Shown one piece after another: positions 17,119 through 25,744 of a DNA stretch of 64,000 nucleotides. The notes beneath the pieces were generated by a model. That model was not told the origin of the DNA. It did no database searches and was given only the letters and a program-made list of their open reading frames with translations. The stretch is from JAKPUX01 sp964436305 (GTDB taxonomy: Bacteria; Zhuqueibacterota; Zhuqueibacteria; Residuimicrobiales; Residuimicrobiaceae). The stretch is from contig CAYTCI010000007.1 in NCBI GenBank assembly GCA_964436305.1, forward strand, positions 1 through 64,000, in the 5' to 3' direction. The position numbers and the translations under genes were made by a program. The stretch's first letter is position 1. Each line of letters opens with the position of its first letter.

Positions 17119-17154
17119 AAAAAAAGCCCCGGTCTGAAGCCGGGGCTTTTTTTT
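17117..17154. terminator. Bidirectional rho-independent terminator
   Basis: An 8-bp stem AGCCCCGG/CCGGGGCT (17125-17132, 17140-17147) with a 7-nt loop, flanked by an A9 run on the left and a T8 run on the right. It stops both the acyl-CoA synthetase transcript and the converging Omp85 transcript. Confidence 0.95.
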
Positions 17155-17166
17155 GCGCTACCTCTG

Positions 17167-18972
17167 CTAAAATTCATTGATCAATCCCACATGGATCTTC
17201 CCGGCCATGAGATCATCCCCCTGGCCGAGGCCATAATCCAGACTCATGATTCCCAGTCCCGTCTCCAGGCGAAAGCCGAAGCCATAGCCCAGCTTGTAGG
17301 CCTGCAGGCGCCCCGCTGCGGTCGGCTCGCTGTAATAGCCATAGTCGGCAAAGCAAAAGGTGCGGGAACGCCGCCCCAGCCAGTAGCGGTATTCAAGGGA
17401 AGACCAGGCGACCGAACTGCCGCGGAACTGATCCTCGCGATAGCCGCGCAGGGTTTTCGCCCCGCCCAGGCGGTACTGATCCGGTACCGGAACGATGGGC
17501 TCGCCGCTTTTGATCTGCCGGCCGTGCAGCGCGACCGCAAGAATCTGCCGTTTGAAGAGCGGCGCATAGACCTCGAGGTCGAGGACAATCCGCTTGGTGA
17601 TGGTCTGGCGCCGGACCGCCGCCGTCAGCAGCGCTTCCGGGCCCAGATTGCGCTTGCGGCCGGACTGGTAGGAGGTGGTATAGTAGATGCCCTGGCGCGG
17701 ATTGAGGCGATCATCCCGGCTGTCGTATTCGATCCCTAGCGATCCGTTCAGGGTGCTGCTGCGCAGCAAACCGAAGCGATAGCTCCCGAGCGAATCGGGG
17801 ACGATCTGCGAACGGCCAGCCTGTGCCTGCAGTGTGAAATTTTCGAGCAGGGGGACCGCCATCTCGAGGGTCAGATCCCGCTGCACATAGGTGGTATCCT
17901 GAATCAGCTGGGTGAATCCAGCCCCGAGGTGCAGGGGCCAACCGGCGAGCCAGGGTTCGCGGTATCGCAAGCTGATATCCTGGGTCTGCCGGTCTTTTTT
18001 TTGCCAGTGGGCATAGAGCGTCCGGCCCGTCCCGAGCAGATTGCCCAGGGAGATATCCACCAGACCGGTGAAATAGCCCTTGACCTCCCCGCTGCCGGGG
18101 GTGTAGCCCACCACCCCGTCAAAACGGCTGCTCTGTCCCTCCTCCACGCGCAGCAACAGGCCACCCTCCTGCCCGGCGGTAAAAAAGAGCACAGGTTCCT
18201 CGACCCTCTTGAAATAACCCAGTTTCATCAGCCGGCTGACGATTCGTGCGACCTTTGGCTGGGAGTAGGGTTCGCCGGGACGGATGCGGATCTCCCGCAG
18301 GATGACGCCGGGTTTGGTCAGATGGTTGCCGGTGATCTGGATCTCACGCAAGATCAGCCGCGGCCCCGGAGTGGCCCTGTACGCCAGGGTCAGGCCATTC
18401 CGTTCCCTGGTCAAGGAATCGAGCTGGAGGCGTTCGAGTTCGAAGCGGGCAAAGGGGAGCCCATCCTTATCCATCTGCAGCAGAGCATCATCGAGGTCGG
18501 CCGTGAGCTCCGGGGCGTCGAGCATCCGCCCCGGGCGGGTATTGAAGCGGCCGAGCAGCGCCTGAGCGCGTAAACTGTCCAGCCCGGAGAGGGTGATGCC
18601 GCCCGTGCGCACCTCCCGTCCCTGCTCGAGATAGAGACGCAGATCCGCCCGGCTGCTGTCCGCAGCGATGGTGTAGACCATCGAGTCCAACCGGGCATAC
18701 CAAAAGCCGGCAGCCGCCAGACCCTGCAGCAGTTTTTTGCCATGCTCCGGCAGATCGGCGGCAGAAAAAAAAGCCCCGGGGGCGAGACCGAATTCCTGCA
18801 GTACCTTTTCGCGCGGCCAGTGATAATGCCCCTCCAGGGAGATGCTGCCGAGGGGAACAGCGCGCGGCTGGGCCGCGAGGCCGGAAGACAGGGCGGCGAG
18901 CAGCAAGGCTGCAAAGAACAAGCTTGCGGGCCGCAGGACAACCGGTTGGATTTTCGCTCTCATCAGGGCCAT
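17167..18972 (-). CDS. Omp85/BamA-TamA family outer membrane protein
   Basis: A 601-residue exported protein. A signal peptide of about 35 residues (FFAALLLAALSSGLAAQ) is followed by POTRA-like repeats up to about residue 285 (IQITGNHLTKPGVILREIRI is a clear one) and a C-terminal Omp85 barrel. The barrel has the L6-type motif as LGGAKTLRGYRED, and the last residue is phenylalanine, as in many outer membrane barrels. It is shorter than BamA (about 800), so a TamA-like or specialised role is more likely. The ATG at 18972 lies 4 nt after the stop of the 1,150-residue outer-membrane candidate, suggesting this Omp85 may help insert or work with that partner. Confidence 0.87.
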   Translation of the reverse strand: MALMRAKIQPVVLRPASLFFAALLLAALSSGLAAQPRAVPLGSISLEGHYHWPREKVLQEFGLAPGAFFSAADLPEHGKKLLQGLAAAGFWYARLDSMVYTIAADSSRADLRLYLEQGREVRTGGITLSGLDSLRAQALLGRFNTRPGRMLDAPELTADLDDALLQMDKDGLPFARFELERLQLDSLTRERNGLTLAYRATPGPRLILREIQITGNHLTKPGVILREIRIRPGEPYSQPKVARIVSRLMKLGYFKRVEEPVLFFTAGQEGGLLLRVEEGQSSRFDGVVGYTPGSGEVKGYFTGLVDISLGNLLGTGRTLYAHWQKKDRQTQDISLRYREPWLAGWPLHLGAGFTQLIQDTTYVQRDLTLEMAVPLLENFTLQAQAGRSQIVPDSLGSYRFGLLRSSTLNGSLGIEYDSRDDRLNPRQGIYYTTSYQSGRKRNLGPEALLTAAVRRQTITKRIVLDLEVYAPLFKRQILAVALHGRQIKSGEPIVPVPDQYRLGGAKTLRGYREDQFRGSSVAWSSLEYRYWLGRRSRTFCFADYGYYSEPTAAGRLQAYKLGYGFGFRLETGLGIMSLDYGLGQGDDLMAGKIHVGLINEF

Positions 18973-18976
18973 CCGC

Positions 18977-21900
18977 TCAACGAAATGCCGCCGTCACCTG
19001 GGCGCGCCCGGTATGGGTCACGCCCTGCCGCGCCGGCTCATTGCGTCCGGTATAGGAGACCGACGCCTGAATCGTCTGCGACAGACGGTATTCGAAACGC
19101 ATATCCCAACGCATTGAACGCCCGGCGCTGCGGCCATCCGCCATTTCATAGGGAATAACGCGCTCCCGGGGGGTAACCTCCACCTCATTCCACTCCACCT
19201 CGGCCTGCAAACGGCCATTGGTGCGCCATGACCAGGCAGCGCGCGGCGTCAGCGCCAGATAGTGCACCCGGGTTTCCGGCTGATAATAGCGGTCAGCCTC
19301 GCGGGCATAGCGCCCCTCCAGGGCGAACTCGACCGTCGACCGGGGGCGGTACGAGAGTTCGAGACGCCCCTGGTTCGAGAGAATATCACGATCCTGCCGC
19401 GCATGGTCGGCGAAGGTGCGGCCGATCCGCTTATGCGCCAGTTCGGATTGCCCATAGAGGCGGGTTCCCATGCGTCCGGTCAGACGGGCACTGAGCTCCC
19501 GGTCGGTGCGCTCCTGGCCGCCCTCGAGATACTGGTTGTTCATCTCATCCTTCTGCTGGTAACGCAGCCGCAGGGAGAGATCGCGCCGGTTTTCGAAAAG
19601 AAACAGGTCCTGGCGCCACTGCATGGAGCCAAAGAGGGTGACCTCGGGACGCTGGAACTGATCGAGCTGCAGCAGGTAGATTTGCCAGACCTCCTTCTCC
19701 TGGGTCCGCTCCTCGATGGCGCCGTAGGTTTCGGAAGAGAGCGCGCTCAACCAGCGCTTCCATCTGGCCAGGGCGCCGGCCCCCTTGCCGCGACTCCAGA
19801 AACGGGCGGGATCGAGGCGCAGACGGCCGCTGCTCTTGAGCTCCACCACGGGGACCAGATCATCGGTGGTGAGGATGCGAACGATATAATCTCCCAGGGG
19901 ATCCAGGACATACTCATTGAGATCCTTGTCGTAACGGTAGGTGCCGTCGCCCGGATTGACCTTGATATAGATGCGCTCCTTTTTGGCTGTTGCGGTATTG
20001 GAGATCTGGTAGTTGAGGTCCGCATTGATGGCGCTCTTCCAGGGGACCGCCAGCAGGCGGATCTCGGCGAGATCGGTGTTTTTTTTGCTGATGGCCGAAT
20101 CGGCATAGGTGCGTTCGCGGTGGGTGAATTCGAGCGAGCCGGAGAGGGCGCCCAATTGCTGCGCCTGGAGCTTGACCTGCTGGGTCCGCGCGGTCGATTG
20201 GCCGATAAAGGCCTCGCCGCCGGCGTAGGTCTGGTCCTCGCGCCAGGAATAGAGCGCCTGGGCGCTGATCTTGCGCGAGGGGCGGATCTCGGTCCCACCG
20301 CTGAGGGCATTGAAGCGAAAGCCGGTGGCGAGGGAATCCGACCAGTTCTCCTTTTTCTCCTCACCTTCATACTCGACCAGGGGTTTGATCCGCCACAGGG
20401 TATAGTGGGCTTGACCGCGGGCGCGCAGCCACTCGCTGCGCCTGCCGCCGGCATTTTCCGCCTGGGTGATCTGCTCCACACGCAGGGTATAGGCGGGCAG
20501 CGAAGGCCGCTGGAGGGATTGCTCCAGCTGCCAGCGCCGGGACTGGAAGCCGCCGCTCTTGTGGTTGTCGCCATATTCACCGCTGATCAGTCCGCCGGCG
20601 AAGGGGGCCCAGTTGCCGCTCATCTCCCAGACCTTCTCCCCACGGGCGGCACCGCTGGCCAGGTCCCAGCGGCGGTTATACTCGGCCTCCTGGGTTCGGT
20701 CGATGTCAGTGAACCGGTTTTCCACCCGCCGGTAGCGGCCGGACCAGTTCAGCACCCCCAGGCGCTGCCGGCCGAAACGCAGGGTATCGGGGGTAAAGGC
20801 GATCTGCCAGCTCTGCGCGCTCCCCTGATTATCGCCATCACCCAGGGATGAATAGGCATTCCGGTCCAGTTGGCTCAAGGCAAACTCCCCGTTGAGCCGC
20901 CAGGCGCGGTGCGGGACCGCGGTGAGCTGGAGATCCATCAGGGCGTGGCTCTCGGGGGTGGCGAGCAGCTGGACCGGCAGATAGCGGCCCAGGCCGGCGC
21001 CGACAAAGGTATAGGATCCGGCGCCGGCATATTTATACGCCCCCTTGCCTTCGCCAACATCTGAAAAGATCACCGTATAGTCGCCCGAATCCGTGCCAGC
21101 GTAGACATAATAGCCTGCAGCACTTTTGCGATAGCGGCCCTTGCCCTCGCCCACGTAGCTCGCGCCATCCTCGGCAGCCAGGGCAGTGCTGTCGCCGGCG
21201 GCGCGCAGGATCGCCAGTTTTTTATCGTCGAGGGTGAAATCGAGAGGATTATCCTTGTCATCGCCCTCGCGGATCAGCGCGCCACTGAGCTTCAGCCGTC
21301 CGTTCCACACCGATCCGGCGGCCTGGGCGGCGTAGATGCTGCGCCGGAATTGTTCATCGGAAAACTGAAAGTCGGCGACAATGCGCGAATCGGCCGTGAT
21401 CAGCCGCCGCCGGGTAAAGGTGATCTGCGCGGCCGCGTAATCGATGATGTAATCGTTGGTTTCGCCGCGAACCATCAGCTGCCCGTCGACATAGATACGC
21501 TCGGTGCCGGCCAGAACGATCATGTCGATCTGCCCGCGGTCGCCGACCAGCTGATAGGGGCCCTGATTGCCCTCCTGGCCGGTGAAGGAGTAAGAAAAAT
21601 AGGTGCCGCGGGAGACCGCCCCCGAGGCCGCGAACTGCAGATTCTGATAGCGCGCGCTCCCCATGGCGCCCTGCAGCTTGCGGCTGTATTGCGCAAACTC
21701 GGAGCCGCTGAAATCGAGGGTATAATCTCCCATGGTGGCGGAGAGATGGGGGGCGTTGATCTGGACAAAGACCTTGTCGATTTCCTGGAGATTCTGGGTG
21801 GTTCCTTCGGGCTGAATGGGGGTGCTTTGGTCGGTCAGCGCAGCCACCACCTCGACATTCTCGGCCACCTTGCCGGAGACGTTGATGTTGAGGCTCGAGT

Positions 21901-22429
21901 TGACCTTCAGGCCGCGATTGCTGCCCACGGTGATCCCGCGGGTGATGCTGCCGTTCTTGTTAAGCTGTGCGGCATAATCGATCTCCTCACTGCCCGGCTC
22001 ACGCGGCAGGCTCTCGCCTGATGAGGTGGCGCCGAAGACGCGTTGCACCAACGGGTGGCGCTGGCGAACCCGGTCCAGCGGGGCAGGAAAAATCCGGTAT
22101 TGCAGACGGATGGCGGCACCCTGGGGGACCGGATCGGCGAAGCGGATCTCGCCCTTGAGATAATCCAGGGTGTAGCGGTCACGTGCGAGGGGCTGATTGT
22201 CGACGAAAACGCGCTCGGACTGCGAGAGGATGAGACTGTCGGGCAGAAAATAGGGTCCCCTGCGGCCCTCGCCAAGGAAGAGCAGGTCTTTCTCCGCCAG
22301 GGCCAGGCGCTCGATCTTGCCAGTGATCTGGGCTTGAACGGGCAAGCACACCAGCAGCAGCGCCAGAATCCTCCACCCCTGCAAGCCGGACCACCGCATC
22401 AGGCGCTCTCTCAAGGAAGGCGCAGCCAT
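18977..22429 (-). CDS. Large exported predicted outer-membrane beta-barrel protein, unknown function
   Basis: 1,150 residues; I do not recognise a named family. A signal peptide is visible (ILALLLVCLPVQAQ, cleavage near residue 34). An N-terminal part resembles a beta-sandwich, followed by NGSITRGITVGSNRGLKVNSS and many alternating hydrophobic/charged strands typical of an outer membrane barrel to the end. At about residues 423-480 there are three related glycine-tyrosine units (YVGEGKGRY, DVGEGKGAY, FVGAGLGRY). It ends in F-R. Its ATG (22429) lies 19 nt inside the NHL gene, and the Omp85 gene follows by 4 nt, so the three are one operon from the promoter at 23450-23478. Related long barrel-like proteins are known in FCB-group genomes; a role as a surface scaffold or transporter is guesswork. 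Confidence 0.75.
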   Translation of the reverse strand: MAAPSLRERLMRWSGLQGWRILALLLVCLPVQAQITGKIERLALAEKDLLFLGEGRRGPYFLPDSLILSQSERVFVDNQPLARDRYTLDYLKGEIRFADPVPQGAAIRLQYRIFPAPLDRVRQRHPLVQRVFGATSSGESLPREPGSEEIDYAAQLNKNGSITRGITVGSNRGLKVNSSLNINVSGKVAENVEVVAALTDQSTPIQPEGTTQNLQEIDKVFVQINAPHLSATMGDYTLDFSGSEFAQYSRKLQGAMGSARYQNLQFAASGAVSRGTYFSYSFTGQEGNQGPYQLVGDRGQIDMIVLAGTERIYVDGQLMVRGETNDYIIDYAAAQITFTRRRLITADSRIVADFQFSDEQFRRSIYAAQAAGSVWNGRLKLSGALIREGDDKDNPLDFTLDDKKLAILRAAGDSTALAAEDGASYVGEGKGRYRKSAAGYYVYAGTDSGDYTVIFSDVGEGKGAYKYAGAGSYTFVGAGLGRYLPVQLLATPESHALMDLQLTAVPHRAWRLNGEFALSQLDRNAYSSLGDGDNQGSAQSWQIAFTPDTLRFGRQRLGVLNWSGRYRRVENRFTDIDRTQEAEYNRRWDLASGAARGEKVWEMSGNWAPFAGGLISGEYGDNHKSGGFQSRRWQLEQSLQRPSLPAYTLRVEQITQAENAGGRRSEWLRARGQAHYTLWRIKPLVEYEGEEKKENWSDSLATGFRFNALSGGTEIRPSRKISAQALYSWREDQTYAGGEAFIGQSTARTQQVKLQAQQLGALSGSLEFTHRERTYADSAISKKNTDLAEIRLLAVPWKSAINADLNYQISNTATAKKERIYIKVNPGDGTYRYDKDLNEYVLDPLGDYIVRILTTDDLVPVVELKSSGRLRLDPARFWSRGKGAGALARWKRWLSALSSETYGAIEERTQEKEVWQIYLLQLDQFQRPEVTLFGSMQWRQDLFLFENRRDLSLRLRYQQKDEMNNQYLEGGQERTDRELSARLTGRMGTRLYGQSELAHKRIGRTFADHARQDRDILSNQGRLELSYRPRSTVEFALEGRYAREADRYYQPETRVHYLALTPRAAWSWRTNGRLQAEVEWNEVEVTPRERVIPYEMADGRSAGRSMRWDMRFEYRLSQTIQASVSYTGRNEPARQGVTHTGRAQVTAAFR

Positions 22430-23346
22430 GAAAGTTCAAAAGCCTGTACACGATGATTGGCCGCTTCGACGATGTAGATCCGGTTGCCCTGCACCGCAAC
22501 GTCAGCGGGATCCTTGAGAGCACCCAATTTTTCTCCGGCAACTCCCACGCTGCCCAGCAGCCGGCCATCCCGGCCAAAGATCAGCACCTGGTCGCGCCCC
22601 TCATCGGCCACGCAGAGCAGGCCCTCGCGGGTGAGACAAAGACCAGCCGGCTCCTTTAAAACGCCGACGCCGATCTCCTCCAGATACGAGCCAAAATAAT
22701 CGTAGACCACCAGGCAGCCGCGCCGCCGGTCGCAAACAAAGAGCCGGTCCTCGCCGTCGAGAGCGAGCTGGTTCGGCTCGGCCAGCTCCCCTTCGCCTTC
22801 AGCAAAATCGCCGAAGGAGTTGGTGGCCTCACGCAAGGCGCTCACCTTGAGGATGCGCAGATTCTCCGCATCGGCGATGAAAAGATCGTTATGGATGGAG
22901 AGGACCACCCCGGCGGGAAAGCCAAGACTCAGCTTGTCATCGCTATCCGGCGGGTACTGATAGGCGTCAATCCAGTGCAATTGACGATCGCAGCGGACGA
23001 TACGCCGGTTTTGAAAGTCCGCGATGAAGAGATCCAGGCCGTTGCCGGCATCCAGATCCACCGGCTGCTGGAACTGATTCTCACCCCAGCCGAATCCGCC
23101 GACCATGGCCAGCACCGCGCCGGTGGCGCTGCATTTCTGGATCCGGTTATTGCCGGTATCGGCGATATAGAGAGCGCCCTCCGGATCGACCGCGAGCGCC
23201 CGGGGCGAGCGGAACTGCCCGGGCGCATCGCCTTCACGGCCGAAGGCATAGAGCCAGCGTACCATCAGACTGTCGCCGGCTGCAGCCCTCCCGGCTGCCA
23301 GCGCCAGCAGCAGCAAGATCATCGCTCTGAAAAAAAACCTGCTCAC
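22411..23346 (-). CDS. NHL-repeat beta-propeller protein, exported
   Basis: A 311-residue protein with a signal peptide (MILLLLALAAGRAAAGD) and about six NHL repeats. Typical units are FRSPRALAVDPEGALYIADTG, QQPVDLDAGNGLDLFIADFQ, AEPNQLALDGEDRLFVCD, KEPAGLCLTREGLLCVADEG and KDPADVAVQGNRIYIVEAAN. They would fold as a six-bladed propeller and usually bind proteins or glycans outside the cytoplasm. The start is GTG at 23346, 6 nt after AGGAG; codons further upstream cross the promoter. It is the first gene of the operon with the large barrel-like protein and Omp85, so it may be a periplasmic or surface partner of them. Confidence 0.85.
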   Translation of the reverse strand: MSRFFFRAMILLLLALAAGRAAAGDSLMVRWLYAFGREGDAPGQFRSPRALAVDPEGALYIADTGNNRIQKCSATGAVLAMVGGFGWGENQFQQPVDLDAGNGLDLFIADFQNRRIVRCDRQLHWIDAYQYPPDSDDKLSLGFPAGVVLSIHNDLFIADAENLRILKVSALREATNSFGDFAEGEGELAEPNQLALDGEDRLFVCDRRRGCLVVYDYFGSYLEEIGVGVLKEPAGLCLTREGLLCVADEGRDQVLIFGRDGRLLGSVGVAGEKLGALKDPADVAVQGNRIYIVEAANHRVQAFELSWLRLP

Positions 23347-23449
23347 GTCCCGCTCCTGCAAAAAATCCGCACCCCTGCGGGGGCCGGAACGCCCGGGCAG
23401 CGGCCCCGCCGCCATCGGACGCCCTCGCCCCCGGCGCAACGCTTTAGCT

Positions 23450-23478
23450 AAATTAAAGGTAAACAAGGCAAAAGTCAA
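23450..23478 (-). promoter_or_regulatory. Predicted promoter of the NHL/barrel/Omp85 operon
   Basis: Minus strand: TTGACT (23478-23473), 17-nt spacer, TAATTT (23455-23450). The leader to the GTG at 23346 is about 97 nt. It lies back to back with the NlpC promoter. Confidence 0.65.
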
Positions 23479-23507
23479 GGGAAAAGTCCGCTGGCGAAAA
23501 ATTACAC

Positions 23508-23536
23508 TTGGAACTTGTACGAAATAACCGTAATTT
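23508..23536 (+). promoter_or_regulatory. Predicted promoter of the NlpC/P60 gene
   Basis: TTGGAA (23508-23513), 17-nt spacer, TAATTT (23531-23536). The leader to the ATG at 23637 is about 94 nt. It is divergent from the NHL operon promoter, with only 29 nt between the two -35 elements. Confidence 0.6.
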
Positions 23537-23636
23537 TCAGGCAAGGGTCGCGACAGGACCCGCTGTTGATCCCGGTTCTGCAAAAAAGGTACATGCCTTG
23601 CTGCGCCGCCCGCGCTACAGTGGAAATGCAATAACC

Positions 23637-24203
23637 ATGCCGAAAACAGAAGATACGCGCGCGATGGCGCGCGTCCCGAGGCATCTGTCTGCATGGATGA
23701 TCCTGCTCCTCCTGCTGCTGGCATCGGGATGTGCCTGGAATCCCGGGTTTCGCAGGCCCATGCAAGCGGGTGGGCAAGCGCTCGCAGCCGAAAATACCCG
23801 CGGCGAACGGTTCGGCGAGATGACCCCGGAACTGCAGGAACAGTTCAAGGCCGAGATCCGCAGCTATTGGAAATCCCCCTATCTGTGGGGCGGCAATGCC
23901 CCATCCGGTATCGATTGTTCGGGCCTGGTGGGACAGATTTACAAACGCGCTGCCGCCATCGATCTGCCGCGAACCACCCTCGACCTCTTCGCCCAGGGCC
24001 TGAGAGTGGAAGATCAGCCGCTGCAGTTCGCCGATCTGGTTTTTTTCCGGCTCGGCAGCGCCAGCCAGCCCGATCACGTGGGATTCTATGTCGCCCGGGG
24101 GTACTTCATCCATGCATCGGTCACCAGCGGAGTGACCCTGTCGCTGATCACGGCCTCCCCTTATCGCGAAAGCTATGCGGGGGCTCGCCGACTGCTCCAG
24201 TGA
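23637..24203 (+). CDS. NlpC/P60 family lipoprotein (cell-wall cysteine peptidase)
   Basis: A 188-residue lipoprotein with a clear lipobox LASGC (in ILLLLLLASGCAWNPG) after a basic N-terminus. The NlpC/P60 domain follows: SPYLWGGNAPSGIDCSGLVGQIY carries the catalytic cysteine, DHVGFYVARGYFIHAS has the first histidine, and the third polar residue lies after it. Such enzymes cut peptide bridges of peptidoglycan from the periplasm. I used the ATG at 23637; a second ATG at 23664 would also leave a complete signal sequence. The stop overlaps an in-frame GTG of the next gene. Confidence 0.88.
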   Translation: MPKTEDTRAMARVPRHLSAWMILLLLLLASGCAWNPGFRRPMQAGGQALAAENTRGERFGEMTPELQEQFKAEIRSYWKSPYLWGGNAPSGIDCSGLVGQIYKRAAAIDLPRTTLDLFAQGLRVEDQPLQFADLVFFRLGSASQPDHVGFYVARGYFIHASVTSGVTLSLITASPYRESYAGARRLLQ

Positions 24204-24241
24204 GGGCGAACGCGAAACTGAACCAGGCAACCGGACGCGAA

Positions 24242-25729
24242 ATGCACGTCGCCAGCACACAAAACACCACCGGGATTAAAAAAACGGCCACCGGTCTGCG
24301 CCGGGGGGATCTGGTCGAATTGGTCCCGACCGATCTCGCCCTCGGCGGCGCGGCCGTGGCCCGGCTGGACGATCTGGTGGTCTTTGTCGAGCAGGCGCTC
24401 CCCGGGCAAACCATCCTGGCCAAAATCAGCAAACGCAAGAAAAACTTCGCCGAGGCCAGGCTGCAGGAGGTTCTGCGGCCTGCGCCCGATCAGGTCGAAC
24501 CGCGCTGCAGCCATTTCGGCCAGTGCGGCGGCTGTCGCTGGCAACATCTTCCCTATAACCGGCAGCTGCACTTCAAGCAGCGGCAGGTGGAGGAGGCGTT
24601 GGTCCACATCGGCGGATTCTCCGGACTGGAGGTGCAGCCGGCCTTGCCCTCTCCGGAGATCTACTCCTATCGCAACAAAATGGAGTACTCTTTCTCACCG
24701 CAACGCTGGGTCCCCCGCGATGAGCTGGGTGGCAGCCCTGACGGTGATTCGGCACTCTATCTCGGATTGCATGCGAAGGGGTTTTTCGACAAGATCATCG
24801 ACGTGCAGGCTTGCCACCTTTTGCCGCCGGTGACCAATGACATTCTGCTTTACGTGCGTCAATTTGCCGTCGACTCCGGGCGCCCCGCCTATCACGCCCG
24901 TGACCACCATGGCTTTTGGCGCTTTCTGGTGATGCGGCATGCCAGAAAAACAGGTGAGCTCATGGTCAATCTCGTCGCCTCCGAGTATGACCCGGCGCTG
25001 GCCCGCGACTTTGCCACGCGGATGCAGGCGCGCTTCCCTGTCATCACCTCCCTGCTGTTCAGCACGACGCAAAGTCTCTCCGGCGTGGCCTTTAGCGAAG
25101 CGGAGTATCTGCTCGCCGGCAAATCGACCATTACGGAAAAACTGGGCGATCTCACGTTTGAAATCTCGAGCAACTCGTTTTTTCAAACCAACACGCTTCA
25201 GGCTGAACGGCTTTACGATGTCGTCGTCGACTATGCCCGGCTCCAGCCGGACGAAACCGTCTACGACCTCTACTGCGGTGCGGGCACCATCTCGCTCTAT
25301 GTCAGCCACCTGGCCCACAAGGTGGTCGGCTTCGAGTCGGTTCGATCCGCCGTGGAAGATGCTCATCAGAATGCCGCGTTGAATCGCATTGGCAATTGCT
25401 CTTTTGTTTGGGGTGACCTGCGGGACCTCCTCGAAAACACCGCAGAGACCATCGCGCGCTATGGCCGGCCCGATGTTCTGATCATCGATCCGCCGCGCGG
25501 CGGGATGCACCCCAAAACGGTGGCAGCCGTTTCCCGGCTCGCCCCGGAGCGTATAGTCCATGTCTCCTGCAACCCTGCCACCCTGGCGCGAGACCTAAAA
25601 GTGCTCTGCGCCGGGCCGTACCGGTTAACCAAGATCCAGCCGGTCGACATGTTTCCGCACACCGCTCACATTGAAGTGGTCGTGCTTTTGCAGCGAGACC
25701 CCTCATCCCAAGCGGATGCAACAGTTTAA
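24242..25729 (+). CDS. rumA: 23S rRNA (uracil-5-)-methyltransferase, RlmD/TrmA family
   Basis: A 495-residue SAM-dependent RNA m5U methyltransferase. An N-terminal TRAM domain (about 18-78) is followed by an iron-sulfur motif with C89, C95 and C98 (CSHFGQCGGC), completed by a later cysteine in VQACHLLP. The SAM-binding YDLYCGAGTISLY, the IDPPRGG motif and the catalytic cysteine in HVSCNPATLARDL follow. RlmD methylates 23S U1939; RlmC and TrmA are close, so the exact base is not certain, and the symbol marks the family. The ATG at 24242 has a weak Shine-Dalgarno; an in-frame GTG at 24200 overlaps the NlpC stop (GTGA) and would add 14 residues. Confidence 0.88.
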   Translation: MHVASTQNTTGIKKTATGLRRGDLVELVPTDLALGGAAVARLDDLVVFVEQALPGQTILAKISKRKKNFAEARLQEVLRPAPDQVEPRCSHFGQCGGCRWQHLPYNRQLHFKQRQVEEALVHIGGFSGLEVQPALPSPEIYSYRNKMEYSFSPQRWVPRDELGGSPDGDSALYLGLHAKGFFDKIIDVQACHLLPPVTNDILLYVRQFAVDSGRPAYHARDHHGFWRFLVMRHARKTGELMVNLVASEYDPALARDFATRMQARFPVITSLLFSTTQSLSGVAFSEAEYLLAGKSTITEKLGDLTFEISSNSFFQTNTLQAERLYDVVVDYARLQPDETVYDLYCGAGTISLYVSHLAHKVVGFESVRSAVEDAHQNAALNRIGNCSFVWGDLRDLLENTAETIARYGRPDVLIIDPPRGGMHPKTVAAVSRLAPERIVHVSCNPATLARDLKVLCAGPYRLTKIQPVDMFPHTAHIEVVVLLQRDPSSQADATV

Positions 25730-25744
25730 CACAGGAATCACCCC

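Noticed and set aside
19262..20851. A 529-codon plus-strand frame opposite the large barrel-like protein
   Set aside because: The minus-strand frame has a signal peptide and barrel pattern and fits an operon; the plus frame has neither.
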